Positions 8,943 through 18,047 are shown, counted from the first letter of the stretch. The stretch is 64,000 nt of DNA from Hymenobacter rubidus (GCF_016734815.1 NZ_JAERQF010000002.1:124001-188000), one strand, 5' to 3'. Program-made: numbers and translations. The notes: generated by a model not told the origin, from the sequence alone.

Positions 8943-10862
8943 GTGCCCAACCCGCTGCTCACCGTTTCCAACCTCACCATTGACTTCTCCAGCCACCGCG
9001 GCGACGTGCGGGCCGTGGACAACGTGTCGTTTGAGCTGCACCGGGGCGAAACGCTGGCCATTGTGGGCGAATCCGGCTCGGGCAAATCCGTGACCTCGCT
9101 GGCGCTGCTGGGGCTGATTCCGATGCCGCCCGGCCGCATTGCCAGCGGCCAGGCCCTCTTCCAGTCCGAAAAGCTGGGCCAGACCGACCTGCTGAAACTC
9201 TCCGAAACCGACCTGCGCCAGGTGCGCGGCAACGACATCGGCATGATTTTCCAGGAGCCGATGACCTCGCTGAACCCCGTGTACACCTGCGGCAGCCAAG
9301 TGGTGGAAGCCCTGCGCCTCCACACCGACCTCAGCGAAGCCGCCGCCAAGGCCCGCACCATCGAGCTGTTCACCGAGGCGCAGCTGCCGCGCCCCGAAGC
9401 CATTTTCGGCAGCTACCCGCACGAAATCTCGGGCGGCCAGAAGCAGCGCGTCATGATTGCCATGGCCATGGCCTGCCGCCCGGCCCTGCTCATCGCCGAC
9501 GAGCCCACCACGGCCCTCGACGTGACCGTGCAGGCCCGCATGCTGCGCCTGATTGACGACCTGCGCCGCCAGCACAACACGGCCGTCCTCTTCATCACCC
9601 ACGACCTCGGCGTGGTGGCCGAAATCGCCGACCGCATTCTGGTGATGTACCGGGGCAAGGTCGTGGAACAGGGGAGGGTGCTGGATATTTTTTCAAATCC
9701 GCAACATCCGTACACAAAAGGCCTGTTGGCGTGCCGTCCGCGCCTCTCGGTGGGCAAAAAACGCCTCCCCGTGGTGGCCGATTTCATGCGGGAAGACGCC
9801 AGCGGGCAGCTTTTGGCCCAGCCCGCGCCCGTGCTTCCGCTGCCAGATGAGGCACTTGCGGAATCTTCGCCCGAAGTGGAGGCCCAGCAGTTACACGATA
9901 AAATCGAAACCGCCAAAACGTTCCCCGTGGAACATGGCGTTTTAGGGAATGTTCCACGCCCTGCCGAGCTTACTTCGGCGCCCGTTGCCGCGCCCGTCGT
10001 GGCCGGCGTGCCCAACGGTTCTGAGCCGCTTCTCCAGGTTCAAAACCTCCAGGTCTACTTCCCGCTCCGCAAGGGCTTCTTCCGCCGCGCCACCGATTAC
10101 GTGCGGGCCGTGGACGATGTCAGCTTCACGCTCTACCCCGGCGAAACCATCGGCCTCGTGGGCGAGTCGGGCTGCGGCAAGACCACGCTGGGCCGGGCCC
10201 TGCTCCGCCTCACGGAACCAACGGCGGGCAGCATTCTGTTTGAAGGGACCGATTTGGCGAAGCTGTCGAGCGGGGACTTGCGCCGCCGTCGGCGCGATTT
10301 GCAGCTGGTGTTTCAGGACCCTTATGCGGCCCTCAACCCGATGCTGACCGTGGGCGAGGCCATCTGGGAGCCGATGCGCGTGCACAACGTGGGCGGCACC
10401 CGCCAGCAGCAAAAGGCGAAAGTGTTGGAGCTGCTGCGCACCGTGGGGCTGCGCGACGAGCATTTCCAGCGCTACCCGCACGAGTTCAGCGGCGGGCAGC
10501 GGCAGCGCATCTGCATTGCCCGGGCGCTGGCCTTGCAGCCCAAATTGATTGTCTGCGACGAGTCGGTTTCGGCCCTCGACGTCTCGGTGCAGGCGCAGGT
10601 CCTGAACCTGCTCAACGACCTCAAACGCGAGTTCGGTATCACCTATTTGTTCATCACGCACGACCTGTCCGTGGCCCGGTTTATGAGCGACCGGCTGCTG
10701 GTCATGCACCAGGGCCGCATCGTGGAAAGCGGCCCGGCGGCGGCTATCTACGCCGCTCCGCAGCACGAATACACCCAAGGCCTGCTAGCCGCCATCCCGA
10801 AGGACAGCCTGGCCGACATCGAAGCCGCCGTGGCTGGACGGGATGTAGCGCGGACTTTGTAG
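8943..10862 (+). CDS. Fused two-domain ABC ATPase (Dpp/Opp type)
   Basis: A 639-residue fusion of two ATP-binding subunits like DppD and DppF, energising a peptide or nickel importer or exporter. Half 1 has Walker A GESGSGKS (residues 42-49), signature SGGQ (163-166) and Walker [13 protein letters not shown]. Half 2 has Walker A GESGCGKT (407-414), signature SGGQ (516-519) and Walker B with CDESVSALD. Each half ends with the oligopeptide-transporter C-terminal region (for example [12 protein letters not shown]). A linker of about 80 residues (about 280-360) separates them. It starts with GTG. The stop codon (10860-10862) and the last residues, VARTL, lie inside the left arm of a family B repeat, so the natural C-terminus has been set by the repeat. 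No permease genes are adjacent. Confidence 0.92.
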   Translation: MPNPLLTVSNLTIDFSSHRGDVRAVDNVSFELHRGETLAIVGESGSGKSVTSLALLGLIPMPPGRIASGQALFQSEKLGQTDLLKLSETDLRQVRGNDIGMIFQEPMTSLNPVYTCGSQVVEALRLHTDLSEAAAKARTIELFTEAQLPRPEAIFGSYPHEISGGQKQRVMIAMAMACRPALLIADEPTTALDVTVQARMLRLIDDLRRQHNTAVLFITHDLGVVAEIADRILVMYRGKVVEQGRVLDIFSNPQHPYTKGLLACRPRLSVGKKRLPVVADFMREDASGQLLAQPAPVLPLPDEALAESSPEVEAQQLHDKIETAKTFPVEHGVLGNVPRPAELTSAPVAAPVVAGVPNGSEPLLQVQNLQVYFPLRKGFFRRATDYVRAVDDVSFTLYPGETIGLVGESGCGKTTLGRALLRLTEPTAGSILFEGTDLAKLSSGDLRRRRRDLQLVFQDPYAALNPMLTVGEAIWEPMRVHNVGGTRQQQKAKVLELLRTVGLRDEHFQRYPHEFSGGQRQRICIARALALQPKLIVCDESVSALDVSVQAQVLNLLNDLKREFGITYLFITHDLSVARFMSDRLLVMHQGRIVESGPAAAIYAAPQHEYTQGLLAAIPKDSLADIEAAVAGRDVARTL

Positions 10863-10936
10863 TCCGCGTCCCCAGCGGATACCTGAACGATTACCAAGCG
10901 GCGTGGGGACGCGGACTACAAAGTCCGCGCTACATC
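10842..10936. repeat. Family B palindrome, copy 2
   Basis: Arms 10842-10873 and 10905-10936 are 32-base perfect reverse complements with core GTAGCGCGGACTTTGTAGTC. Each arm contains an inner palindrome (GCGGACT TTGT AGTCCGC). The left arm overlaps the 3' end of the ABC ATPase gene and provides its TAG stop. Confidence 0.95.
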
Positions 10937-11167
10937 AGCCGGCCCTTATACCTTGCGCCGCCAGACTCTCCTTAAGCAGCGCTGACGAAGCTCCAGCTAC
11001 TGGCTGCTACTGCGTCAATCTCAAACTCGCGCGGACTCGCAGAGTCCACGCTACAACCTCCCGGCCCGGCCCGCGTTTCACTATGCGGCGCGGCCCAGCC
11101 AGCCACTCATTTTTCCGCTCTCGCCGCCTGCGACCAAACCACTTTTCGGCGGCCACTTTTTACCCAA
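10863..11167. other. Gene-free gap before rnr
   Basis: About 305 bases without a convincing gene. It contains most of the family B palindrome (to 10936), a solo family B arm (11029-11055) and a GC-rich leader before rnr. An open frame running through here from 10903 is a frame-shifted shadow of the repeat and of rnr and is not credible. Confidence 0.7.
11029..11055. repeat. Family B solo arm
   Basis: A 27-base sequence identical to the reverse complement of the left arm of family B copy 1 (7555-7581), with no partner arm nearby. A solo arm shows that half-elements exist, either as remnants of a decayed palindrome or as units that can spread singly. Confidence 0.85.
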
Positions 11168-13648
11168 ATGAATACCCCCGAAAACTCCCGGGCTCCCCGC
11201 GCCAAGCGCGAAAAGCCCGAACCCGCGGCCATCACCCAAGACCAAGTCCTGCGCGTCTTCGCCGACAACCCCACCAAAGTCCTCGCCTACCGCCAGCTCT
11301 CGCGCCGCCTCGGCGTCACGACCAAGGGCCAGCGCGAGGAGATTTTTGCCCACATCAAGGTGCTGCGCAAAAACGGCCTCATTACGCTGCTCCAAAACGA
11401 CGAATACCGCCTCGCCGATACCGATGCCGTGGCGGCGGCATTGATGCCGTCCAGCGCCCGAAAATCGGGCAAAAAAGAACCTTCGCCCATCGCCCCGCCC
11501 CGCAACCGTTCGGTGCAGGCCGAGTTCGGCCAGGACCCCATTGTGCACCGCCGCCGCTCGGCCGGCTTCGACTACGTGGACGGCGACGACCGCCCCGAAC
11601 GCGCCCCGTCGAACACCGTCATCGGCACCGTCGATTTGGCCACGCCCAACTTCGCCTTCGTGGTGCCGGAGGGCACGGGCGAGCACGACGACATCCGCGT
11701 GTTCACCGACCAGCTCAAGTTTGCCTTGCAGGGCGACGTGGTGCGGGTTCGCCTGCGCAGCGGCTCCCGCGACGGCCGGCCGATGGGCGACGTGGTGGAA
11801 GTCCTCAAGCGGGTGCGCCCCGAAATCGTGGGCCGCATCCAGATTCAGGGCACGCTCGGCTTCGTGAAGCCCGACAACCGCAAGGTGTATTTCGACGTGT
11901 TCGTGCCGCCGCATTTGCTGCACGAGTCGCGCAACGGCGACAAGGTGCTGGTCCGCATCAACGAGTTTCCGGAGGACAGCAGCCGGCAGCCGGTGGGCGA
12001 GGTCATCCGCAACTTCGGCGCGGCCGGCGGCAACGAGGCCGAGATAAACGCCATCATGGCCGAGTTCGGCTTGCCCTTCGAATTCCCCTCCGAAGTAGAG
12101 GAGGAATCGGAAGGCATCAGCGAGGTTATCGAGCAGGATGAAATTGCCCGCCGCCGCGACTTCCGCAACATCACCACCTTCACCATCGACCCCGCCGACG
12201 CCAAGGATTTCGACGATGCCCTGAGCATTCAGAAGCTGGAAAACGGCCACTGGGAAATCGGCGTGCACATTGCCGATGTCACCCACTACGTGCGCCCCGG
12301 CACCGAGCTGGAGCGCGAGGGTAAGCACCGCGCCACCTCGGTGTACCTGGTCGACCGCGTGATTCCGATGCTGCCCGAGCGCCTCTCCAACGGCCTCTGC
12401 TCGCTGCGCCCGCACGAGGACAAGCTGACCTTCTCGGCCGTGTTCGAGCTCGACGAAAACGGCAAGCTCTACGAGTCGTGGTTCGGCAAAACCATCATTC
12501 ACTCCGACCGCCGCTTCAGCTACGAGGAGGCGCAGGAGCGCATCGAAAGCAAGGAGGGCGAATACGCCGAAGAGATAAATCTGATGAACGGTATCGCGCA
12601 TAAGTTGTGTGCGCTGCGCTTCAAGCAAGGGGCCATCACCTTCGAAACCCAGGAGGTGAAGTTCCGGCTCGACGAGAACGGCAAGCCCCTCGGCGTGTAT
12701 GTGAAGGAGCGGAAAGACGCCCACAAGATGATTGAGGAGTTCATGCTGCTGGCCAACCGCAAGGTGGCCGAGTTCGTCTTCAACCTCAAAAAGACCAAGC
12801 CGCGCTTCACCATGGTGTACCGCACCCACGACGCGCCCGAGCCCGAACGCCTCCAGACTTTCGCCCTCTTCGCCCAGAAATTCGGCTACAAGCTCAAGCT
12901 CGAAAACCCAAAAAAAATCAGCACCGAGCTCAACAACCTTAGCTCCGAGGTGATGGGCAAGCCCGAGCAAAACGTGCTCCAGGGCCTGGCCATCCGCACC
13001 ATGAGCAAGGCCATCTACACCACCGAGCCGCTCGGCCACTTCGGCCTGGCCTTCGACCACTACTCGCACTTCACCTCGCCCATCCGCCGCTACCCCGACA
13101 TGATGGCCCACCGCCTGCTCGAGCACTACCTGCTCGGCGGCAAGAACGTGGCCGTCGAGCCCGTGGAAGAAGAGTGCAAGCACTCCTCGGCCCGCGAGAA
13201 GCTGGCGGCCAACGCCGAGCGCGCCAGCATCAAATTCAAGCAGGTCGAGTTCATGGCCGATGAAATCGGCAACACCTTCAAGGGAGTGGTATCGGGCCTC
13301 ACCGAGCGCGGCATGTACATCGAAATCGAGGAGAACAAGTGCGAGGGCATGGTCCGCATCAGCGACATTCCCGGCGACGAATACGAGCTCGACAAGGACA
13401 ACTACCGCATCGTGGGCCGCCGCAACAAGCGCATCATCCAGTTCGGCGACGAGATGATGGTGGTCGTAAAATCCGCCAACCTGCTCGACCGCACCATCGA
13501 CTTCGAGCTGGTCGACGACCGCCCCGACCATGTGAAGAAACGCGAAGCCGACGAGCGCAAGCAGCGCAGCAGCGAGCCCCGCGGCTACCGTGACCACAGT
13601 GGTGGTAAGGGCGGGAGCAAGGGCGGCCATAAGGGAAAGCGGCGGTAG
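11168..13648 (+). CDS. rnr: Ribonuclease R
   Basis: An 826-residue 3'-to-5' exoribonuclease of the RNase II/R family that degrades structured RNA. An N-terminal winged-helix-like region (about 25-95) precedes cold-shock-like domains (about 140-300). The RNB catalytic domain (about 325-660) carries the aspartate cluster DPADAKDFDDAL at residues 341-352. An S1 domain (about 695-775, with GMYIEIEENKCEGMVRI) is followed by a basic Lys/Gly/Arg tail. Such enzymes need to unwind hairpins, which is of interest in a genome with many transcribed palindromes, though that link is only a thought. Long antisense open frames over this gene are codon-bias artefacts. A terminator lies downstream. Confidence 0.95.
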   Translation: MNTPENSRAPRAKREKPEPAAITQDQVLRVFADNPTKVLAYRQLSRRLGVTTKGQREEIFAHIKVLRKNGLITLLQNDEYRLADTDAVAAALMPSSARKSGKKEPSPIAPPRNRSVQAEFGQDPIVHRRRSAGFDYVDGDDRPERAPSNTVIGTVDLATPNFAFVVPEGTGEHDDIRVFTDQLKFALQGDVVRVRLRSGSRDGRPMGDVVEVLKRVRPEIVGRIQIQGTLGFVKPDNRKVYFDVFVPPHLLHESRNGDKVLVRINEFPEDSSRQPVGEVIRNFGAAGGNEAEINAIMAEFGLPFEFPSEVEEESEGISEVIEQDEIARRRDFRNITTFTIDPADAKDFDDALSIQKLENGHWEIGVHIADVTHYVRPGTELEREGKHRATSVYLVDRVIPMLPERLSNGLCSLRPHEDKLTFSAVFELDENGKLYESWFGKTIIHSDRRFSYEEAQERIESKEGEYAEEINLMNGIAHKLCALRFKQGAITFETQEVKFRLDENGKPLGVYVKERKDAHKMIEEFMLLANRKVAEFVFNLKKTKPRFTMVYRTHDAPEPERLQTFALFAQKFGYKLKLENPKKISTELNNLSSEVMGKPEQNVLQGLAIRTMSKAIYTTEPLGHFGLAFDHYSHFTSPIRRYPDMMAHRLLEHYLLGGKNVAVEPVEEECKHSSAREKLAANAERASIKFKQVEFMADEIGNTFKGVVSGLTERGMYIEIEENKCEGMVRISDIPGDEYELDKDNYRIVGRRNKRIIQFGDEMMVVVKSANLLDRTIDFELVDDRPDHVKKREADERKQRSSEPRGYRDHSGGKGGSKGGHKGKRR

Positions 13649-13715
13649 GTCAACCCTGACGCGGGGGACCTCACCCCCGGCCCCTCTCCAAAAGAGAGGG
13701 GAGCCTGACGATTTC

Positions 13716-13752
13716 AGAAGCCCCGACTCAAGTCAGAGTTGGGGCTTCTTTA
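13716..13752 (+). terminator. Terminator after rnr
   Basis: Stem AGAAGCCCCGACTC (13716-13729) pairs with GAGTTGGGGCTTCT (13736-13749), one G-U pair, 6-base loop, followed by TTTAT. It lies just inside the family E inverted repeat. Confidence 0.8.
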
Positions 13753-13787
13753 TGTAGTTTTATTCCGAATCTATTCGCTCTTCAAGT

Positions 13788-14087
13788 ATGCCTTCCCAGG
13801 AAGAAAAGCAACGCCGCAAGGCCATTCAAAACGAGCTAACCCAAAAAGCCAACGCTGAGAAACTTGAGGCGTTGCCGATACCAAAAGTGAAGCTGCAAGC
13901 CTTTTTCGATTACCTCGACCAGCAATTGGAGGAGCATGATTGCGATGATACGCTACGCTTCACCCAAGAATTTGCTGCCAGCCACAACCTCCCGTTTGAG
14001 CCCATTAAGCAATGGCTAGGAGACATTGGCGGCTACTGTGACTGCGAAGCTTTAGCGAATGTGGAGGAGAAATACGAGGGCTTATAG
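13788..14087 (+). CDS. DUF2695 domain protein
   Basis: A 99-residue protein with the DUF2695 pattern: a charged N-terminal helix, then FFDYLDQQLEEHDCDDTLRF (residues about 40-59) and WLGDIGGYCDCEALANVEE (residues about 76-94). The conserved cysteines (C..D...C.C) could bind metal, but no function is established for the family. The gene is richer in A and T than rnr and the prenyl synthase on either side and sits alone between the two arms of a 45-bp inverted repeat. It has its own ATG just after the rnr terminator, so it probably has a separate promoter; none is obvious. Confidence 0.75.
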   Translation: MPSQEEKQRRKAIQNELTQKANAEKLEALPIPKVKLQAFFDYLDQQLEEHDCDDTLRFTQEFAASHNLPFEPIKQWLGDIGGYCDCEALANVEEKYEGL

Positions 14088-14196
14088 AACAGTCCCAGGC
14101 TGAACGGTTATCTCACAAGCGCCGCCTTGGCTCCCCTCTCTTTTGGAGAGGGGCCGGGGGTGAGGTTCCCCGCGCCTGCCGTTCTTTGCACCACCT

Positions 14197-15168
14197 ATGA
14201 CCCCAGCCGACTTCCCCGCTAACATCACCGCCGCCCTCGCCCAACTCGACTACGGCCAAGCCCCAGAAACCCTCTACGCCCCCATTCGCTACATCATGGG
14301 TCTGGGCGGAAAACGCATCCGCCCGCTGCTCACGCTGCTCGGGGCCCACCTCTTCACCGACGACCTCAGCGGCGTTATCAAGCCCGCCCTTGCCACCGAA
14401 GTCTTTCACAACTTCACCCTCCTCCACGACGACCTGATGGACCAGGCGCCCCTGCGCCGTGGCCAGGCCACCGTGCACGAAAAGTGGAACCCCAACGTCG
14501 CCATCCTCTCCGGCGACGTGATGCTGGTGCGAGCCTACGAGCTGTTCCTAGAAGTGAAGCCAGAAATCCTCCCGCGCATCCTCGCCCGCTTCAGCCAGAC
14601 GGCCGCCGAGGTCTGCGAAGGCCAGCAGTGGGACATGAATTTCGAAACCGAGCCCCAGGTCAGCATCGCCCAATACCTGGATATGATTCGCCTGAAAACG
14701 GCCGTCCTCCTCGGCTTCTGCCCCGAGCTGGGGGCCCACCTCGCCGGCGCCTCGGAGGAAGATGCCGAGCACCTGCGCCAGTTCGGCACCGACATCGGCC
14801 TGGCCTTCCAGCTGCGCGACGACCTGCTCGACGTGTACGGCGACGCCGCCACCTTCGGCAAGCGCGTGGGCGGCGACATCATTTCCGACAAGAAAACCTT
14901 TCTCCTGCTCTCCGCCCAGGCGCAGGCCAGCGCCGCCCAACAAGCCGTCCTGGCCCAGCACATCGGTCAGCCTGTAGCCAATGCCGAAGCCAAGGTGGCC
15001 GCCGTGCGCGCCATCTACGACGAGCTCAAAATTCGCCCTCAGACAGAGGCTCTGATTAACGACTACTTCCAGGATGCCCTGCAGCATCTGGAGCGCGTAG
15101 CGGCCCCCGCAGCCCGCAAAGAACCCCTTCATCACCTCGCGCTCCAGCTCATGGACCGCGAAAAATAA
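14197..15168 (+). CDS. Polyprenyl diphosphate synthase
   Basis: A 323-residue trans-isoprenyl diphosphate synthase that condenses isopentenyl diphosphate onto an allylic primer. The family motifs are present: GGKRIRP (residues 37-43), the first aspartate-rich motif DDLMD (78-82) and the second DDLLD (208-212) within FQLRDDLLDVYGD. Both motifs bind the magnesium-diphosphate substrate. Product length cannot be fixed with confidence from sequence; the likely roles are the menaquinone side chain or a precursor for carrier lipid. The start lies about 20 bases after the family E repeat arm. A rhomboid gene follows 6 nt after the stop, suggesting co-transcription. Confidence 0.93.
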   Translation: MTPADFPANITAALAQLDYGQAPETLYAPIRYIMGLGGKRIRPLLTLLGAHLFTDDLSGVIKPALATEVFHNFTLLHDDLMDQAPLRRGQATVHEKWNPNVAILSGDVMLVRAYELFLEVKPEILPRILARFSQTAAEVCEGQQWDMNFETEPQVSIAQYLDMIRLKTAVLLGFCPELGAHLAGASEEDAEHLRQFGTDIGLAFQLRDDLLDVYGDAATFGKRVGGDIISDKKTFLLLSAQAQASAAQQAVLAQHIGQPVANAEAKVAAVRAIYDELKIRPQTEALINDYFQDALQHLERVAAPAARKEPLHHLALQLMDREK

Positions 15169-15174
15169 TCTCCT

Positions 15175-15828
15175 GTGCTTCTTCCCATCTTCGTTCTCAT
15201 TGGCCTAACCGTCGCTGCTTCCGCCTATGCTTGGTCCAACAACCAGCTGATGGAATCTTGGATATTGCAGCCTTACATCATGGCCCGGTCCGGTGGTGGC
15301 CAGTGGCATCGGCTGCTCACTTCCGGCTTTCTCCACGCCGACTGGACCCACTTGTTCTTTAACATGTTTGCCTTTTATTCCTTCAGCCCTGTTGTATTGG
15401 GGACTTTGATGGAAGGCTACGGGCAGGGCTTAGGGCTAGGCTTATTTCTATTGCTCTACCTCGGCGGCATCGTCGTTTCCGACCTGCCAACTTATTTCCG
15501 CCACCGCGACGACCGTAATTACCGTAGCTTGGGAGCCTCGGGCGGAGTTGCGGCTGTGCTGTTTGCCAGCATCCTGCTTTTCCCAGTGAATACGCACGGC
15601 GGGGGCATCATCATTTTTCCCATCCCATTTCCCATTCAACCGTTTCTGTTTGGCTTCCTTTACCTCCTCTATTCTTGGTACATGGGTCGCCGCCGAGGCG
15701 ATAACATTAACCATGACGCGCACTTTTATGGCGCCATCTTTGGCGTCATCATCATGTGGGTTCTAATGCCGGCTGCTGCTCCTAATTTTGTGCAGCAAAT
15801 CAGTGCTTTTATTCAATCAAAAATTTGA
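15175..15828 (+). CDS. Rhomboid family intramembrane serine protease
   Basis: A 217-residue membrane protein with six hydrophobic segments and the rhomboid signature. HADWTHLFFNMFAFY (residues about 55-69) gives the HxxxN-type motif. GASG with the catalytic serine at residue 122 opens the fourth helix, and a histidine at 180 or 183 in NHDAHFYGAIFG is the partner base. Rhomboids cleave transmembrane helices within the bilayer; the substrate here is unknown. It starts with GTG 6 nt after the prenyl synthase stop. A loop rich in charged residues and Arg (HRDDRNYR) precedes the serine helix. The gene is more AT-rich than its upstream neighbour. Confidence 0.85.
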   Translation: MLLPIFVLIGLTVAASAYAWSNNQLMESWILQPYIMARSGGGQWHRLLTSGFLHADWTHLFFNMFAFYSFSPVVLGTLMEGYGQGLGLGLFLLLYLGGIVVSDLPTYFRHRDDRNYRSLGASGGVAAVLFASILLFPVNTHGGGIIIFPIPFPIQPFLFGFLYLLYSWYMGRRRGDNINHDAHFYGAIFGVIIMWVLMPAAAPNFVQQISAFIQSKI

Positions 15829-15928
15829 TAATCAATGTATTATAAATAAAATCATTGAAGTTTTATATCTATTCTCATGAGGGCTGCGTAAGCGAAGGCA
15901 TAATCCACTTTTTCATTTCGCTTTCCCT

Positions 15929-16219
15929 ATGCAGACTCTTCGCAATTCCGCCTCCCGCCTGCCCTTCGCAGTTCTTCTGCTCCCGCTGATGCTTTTGATG
16001 TCGTCTTGCTCGCGCTTCAACGATGATGGAAGCTTGGCCACCTGGGGGTATGTGCTACTCGCCCTTGATATTCTGGCGATGCTAGACGTTTTCCGCCAGC
16101 CTTGGACTATTGGCAAAAAACTAATGTGGGCCGTCATCATTTTCATTTTTCCCCTCGGCGGCCTCATTTTGTATTATCTTTTTGCAGGGCGGGGCAAGTC
16201 CAACACCGGCATCGTATAG
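15929..16219 (+). CDS. Small PLDc_N-type membrane protein
   Basis: A 96-residue protein. Residues 1-27 form a hydrophobic leader ending LMSSC, compatible with a lipoprotein signal (Cys27 or so), though it could equally be a first membrane helix. The rest has two hydrophobic stretches with the layout of the PLDc_N domain found at the N-terminus of cardiolipin synthases (WAVIIFIFPLGGLILYYLF). There is no phospholipase domain, so it is not an enzyme. Such small proteins are common in Bacteroidota and have no assigned role. A strong bidirectional terminator follows. Confidence 0.65.
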   Translation: MQTLRNSASRLPFAVLLLPLMLLMSSCSRFNDDGSLATWGYVLLALDILAMLDVFRQPWTIGKKLMWAVIIFIFPLGGLILYYLFAGRGKSNTGIV

Positions 16220-16238
16220 CTTACTCACTTGCCAAAAA

Positions 16239-16280
16239 ACACAAAGGGCCCGTCGCAGAAATGCGACGGGCCCTTTGTGT
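16239..16280. terminator. Bidirectional terminator
   Basis: A 19-bp perfect stem (16239-16257 with 16262-16280) closed by a GAAA tetraloop, with core AAAGGGCCCGTCGCA. It lies between two convergent genes, and the A/T flanks on both sides suit termination in either direction. Confidence 0.92.
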
Positions 16281-16294
16281 GTGTCATCCTTGCG

Positions 16295-16915
16295 CTAGTT
16301 CAGCAGACGTTTCTTTTCGAGTAGGGCCACATGGCGCAATAACTCGCCGCTGTTGGTTATTTGCGTCATCTGCCAGTGGTCGCCCTGGCGGCGCATCTTC
16401 ACTTCTACTACCATCGTAGTATCGTACTTAGGCTGGGTTACTTCCAGGCCCACGAAGGCGTTATCGCCTTCCTCGCGGGTGTACTTGATGCCCTTGAATT
16501 CACTGTCGGGGCTCACCACTTTACTAGCCAAGCCGGTCAGTGAGATGTTCACCATCCGCTTCGGGGCCGCTGCCGCCGCGGCTTCCAACGAACCTGTTTC
16601 CACGTAGCGCTGCACTTCTTTGTGCGCCGCCTTGGCCAGTGTAGGCTTGATTAGGCGCATTGCTCCGCCCATCAATAAGCTGCCTCCTGGCAGCAACGAC
16701 GTCAGCATGGAGCCCTGCTGCGCTACATCGTCTACCAGATGCGTGGTTACGCTGTTCACGTCGACGTATTTCTCAAACGTAGCCATATCATGGGTTTGGA
16801 CGGCAGCTGCTGCTGCCACCAAGGCACCACTTGGACCTTGCTTTAGGCTCCGGTAGTAAAAATATCCCCCAGCCACTACGGCGAGTAGTAGGATGAGGAG
16901 AAGAAGTTTTTTCAT
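16295..16915 (-). CDS. DUF2939 family protein
   Basis: A 206-residue protein with an N-terminal hydrophobic anchor (MKKLLLLILLLAVVAGGYFYYRS). A region typical of DUF2939 follows: an Ala-rich stretch, then D.ATFEKYVDVNSVTTHLVDDV (residues about 43-64). It is therefore a membrane-anchored or exported protein with its bulk outside the cytoplasm. The C-terminal half (WQMTQITNSGELL) looks like an NTF2-like strand-rich fold. No enzyme motif is visible and the family has no established function. It is transcribed towards the bidirectional terminator. Confidence 0.75.
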   Translation of the reverse strand: MKKLLLLILLLAVVAGGYFYYRSLKQGPSGALVAAAAAVQTHDMATFEKYVDVNSVTTHLVDDVAQQGSMLTSLLPGGSLLMGGAMRLIKPTLAKAAHKEVQRYVETGSLEAAAAAAPKRMVNISLTGLASKVVSPDSEFKGIKYTREEGDNAFVGLEVTQPKYDTTMVVEVKMRRQGDHWQMTQITNSGELLRHVALLEKKRLLN

Positions 16916-17075
16916 AAGGCGTAAACAAAGATGATGAGCCGCAAAATTACCCTAAACCAGCCTTTAATACACTTTCAGGTATTGCCACCATTTCGTTTCA
17001 AAACCTCTGTGTACCGAGCCGCATCGCCCTTTGTTTTCCCCATTTTTCTCACTTTTCTGACCTTGCATAGCCATC

Positions 17076-17933
17076 ATGCTTATCCAACCAGCACTCACTT
17101 TTCGTCCTGAAGTACACGGCCATCGGGGCTGCCGTGGTCTGCGACCTGAAAACACCATCCCTGCGTTCCTGCATGCTGTTGCTTTAGGAGTCGATGTGCT
17201 CGAAATGGATGTGGTTGTTTCCGCCGACAACCAAGTCGTCGTTTCTCACGAATCTTGGCTCAATCCCCACATTTGCCTTGACCCAACAGGGCAGCCCCTG
17301 GTGGACGCTGCCCCTGCGCAGTTTAACCTGTACCAAATGCCTTACCGGGTCATTCGCCAGTGCAATTGTGGCTTGCGTCGTCATCCTGATTTTCCCGAAC
17401 AGCAGCTTGTATCTGCTCACAAGCCCCTGCTGAGCGAAGTGCTTACTGCTGTAACCGCTGCTTCAAAGCACCGCGCCACTCCCATTCGCTATTCAATCGA
17501 AATTAAAAGCACCCCTGAAGGCGATGGTGTTTTTCATCCTGACCCGGCCATGTTTCTCCGCTTGGTCCTCACCGAGCTTTCTGCTGCGCAGGTAGTACCA
17601 AGTACAACTATTCTGAGCTTTGATGCTCGCATTCTTCAACTGACTCATCACGTTGAGCCGGATATTGCAACGTGCCTCCTCGTGGAAGCTTATCAGCCCT
17701 GGCTCGCCAACCTCAACACCCTAGGCTTTGTGCCCACAGCATTCGGACCAGATTTCCGGACCGTTACCCTCGCTGCTGTAACGGAGTTGCGACTTGCTTT
17801 TCCGCGCCTGCGCCTTGTACCCTGGACCGTGAATACACTGGCAGATATGAGAGCATTAACAAGCCTTCAGGTAGACGGCATTACAACAGATTACCCCGAT
17901 GTATTGATAGCTCTTTTTCACTCACCATTTTAA
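17076..17933 (+). CDS. Glycerophosphodiester phosphodiesterase
   Basis: A 285-residue GDPD-family enzyme that hydrolyses glycerophosphodiesters to glycerol-3-phosphate and an alcohol. The TIM-barrel signature residues are visible: HGHRG (residues 14-18), PENT (24-27), metal ligands E43 and D45 in LEMDV, and H58 in VVSHES. EIKS in the middle supplies the next acidic and Lys residues, and DGITTDYPD closes the barrel. No signal peptide is seen, so it is probably cytoplasmic. The gene has a more AT-rich codon use than ileS or rnr. An AT-rich intergenic region with TGTTAC-like hexamers follows. Confidence 0.9.
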   Translation: MLIQPALTFRPEVHGHRGCRGLRPENTIPAFLHAVALGVDVLEMDVVVSADNQVVVSHESWLNPHICLDPTGQPLVDAAPAQFNLYQMPYRVIRQCNCGLRRHPDFPEQQLVSAHKPLLSEVLTAVTAASKHRATPIRYSIEIKSTPEGDGVFHPDPAMFLRLVLTELSAAQVVPSTTILSFDARILQLTHHVEPDIATCLLVEAYQPWLANLNTLGFVPTAFGPDFRTVTLAAVTELRLAFPRLRLVPWTVNTLADMRALTSLQVDGITTDYPDVLIALFHSPF

Positions 17934-17983
17934 AAGCAGCCGTTTATAATTGCAGTCAAGTGTAATCTTTACATTGCTAACTA

Positions 17984-18047
17984 TGTAACGCTTGTAATTG
18001 TAAAGATAAATTAGTTACAAAAATTTGTTACAACAAAAATAGTTACA
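17984..18047. promoter_or_regulatory. TGTAAC/GTTACA hexamer cluster upstream of HTH gene
   Basis: The AT-rich region upstream of the HTH gene carries TGTAAC at 17984, TGTAAT at 17993, and GTTACA at 18014, 18027 and 18042, on both orientations with 13- and 15-base steps. Four more copies of the same hexamer lie inside the gene. They could be binding sites for the HTH protein itself (autoregulation) or for another factor. This is inferred only from the repetition. Confidence 0.45.

Larger units (their letters stand above)
13661..14173. repeat. Family E inverted repeat enclosing a DUF2695 gene
   Basis: Arms 13661-13705 and 14129-14173 (45 bases) are reverse complements with one mismatch. Each arm also contains a short palindrome (CCCCTCT/AGAGGGG). 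The arms are 423 bases apart and enclose the rnr terminator and a small gene of lower GC. The arrangement parallels the one at 8408-8881, with an unrelated repeat sequence and an unrelated gene. Confidence 0.93.

Noticed and set aside
11081..13630. An 849-residue open frame on the minus strand covering rnr
   Set aside because: It is exactly antisense to a strongly conserved gene, has no family features and an His/Val/Gly-rich composition typical of high-GC codon-bias shadows. The same holds for the long antisense frames over ileS (4104-5624), the pseudouridine synthase (24022-26004), the PpiD-like gene (29287-31368), DUF1501 (47594-49222) and the MFS gene (58143-59357, plus strand).
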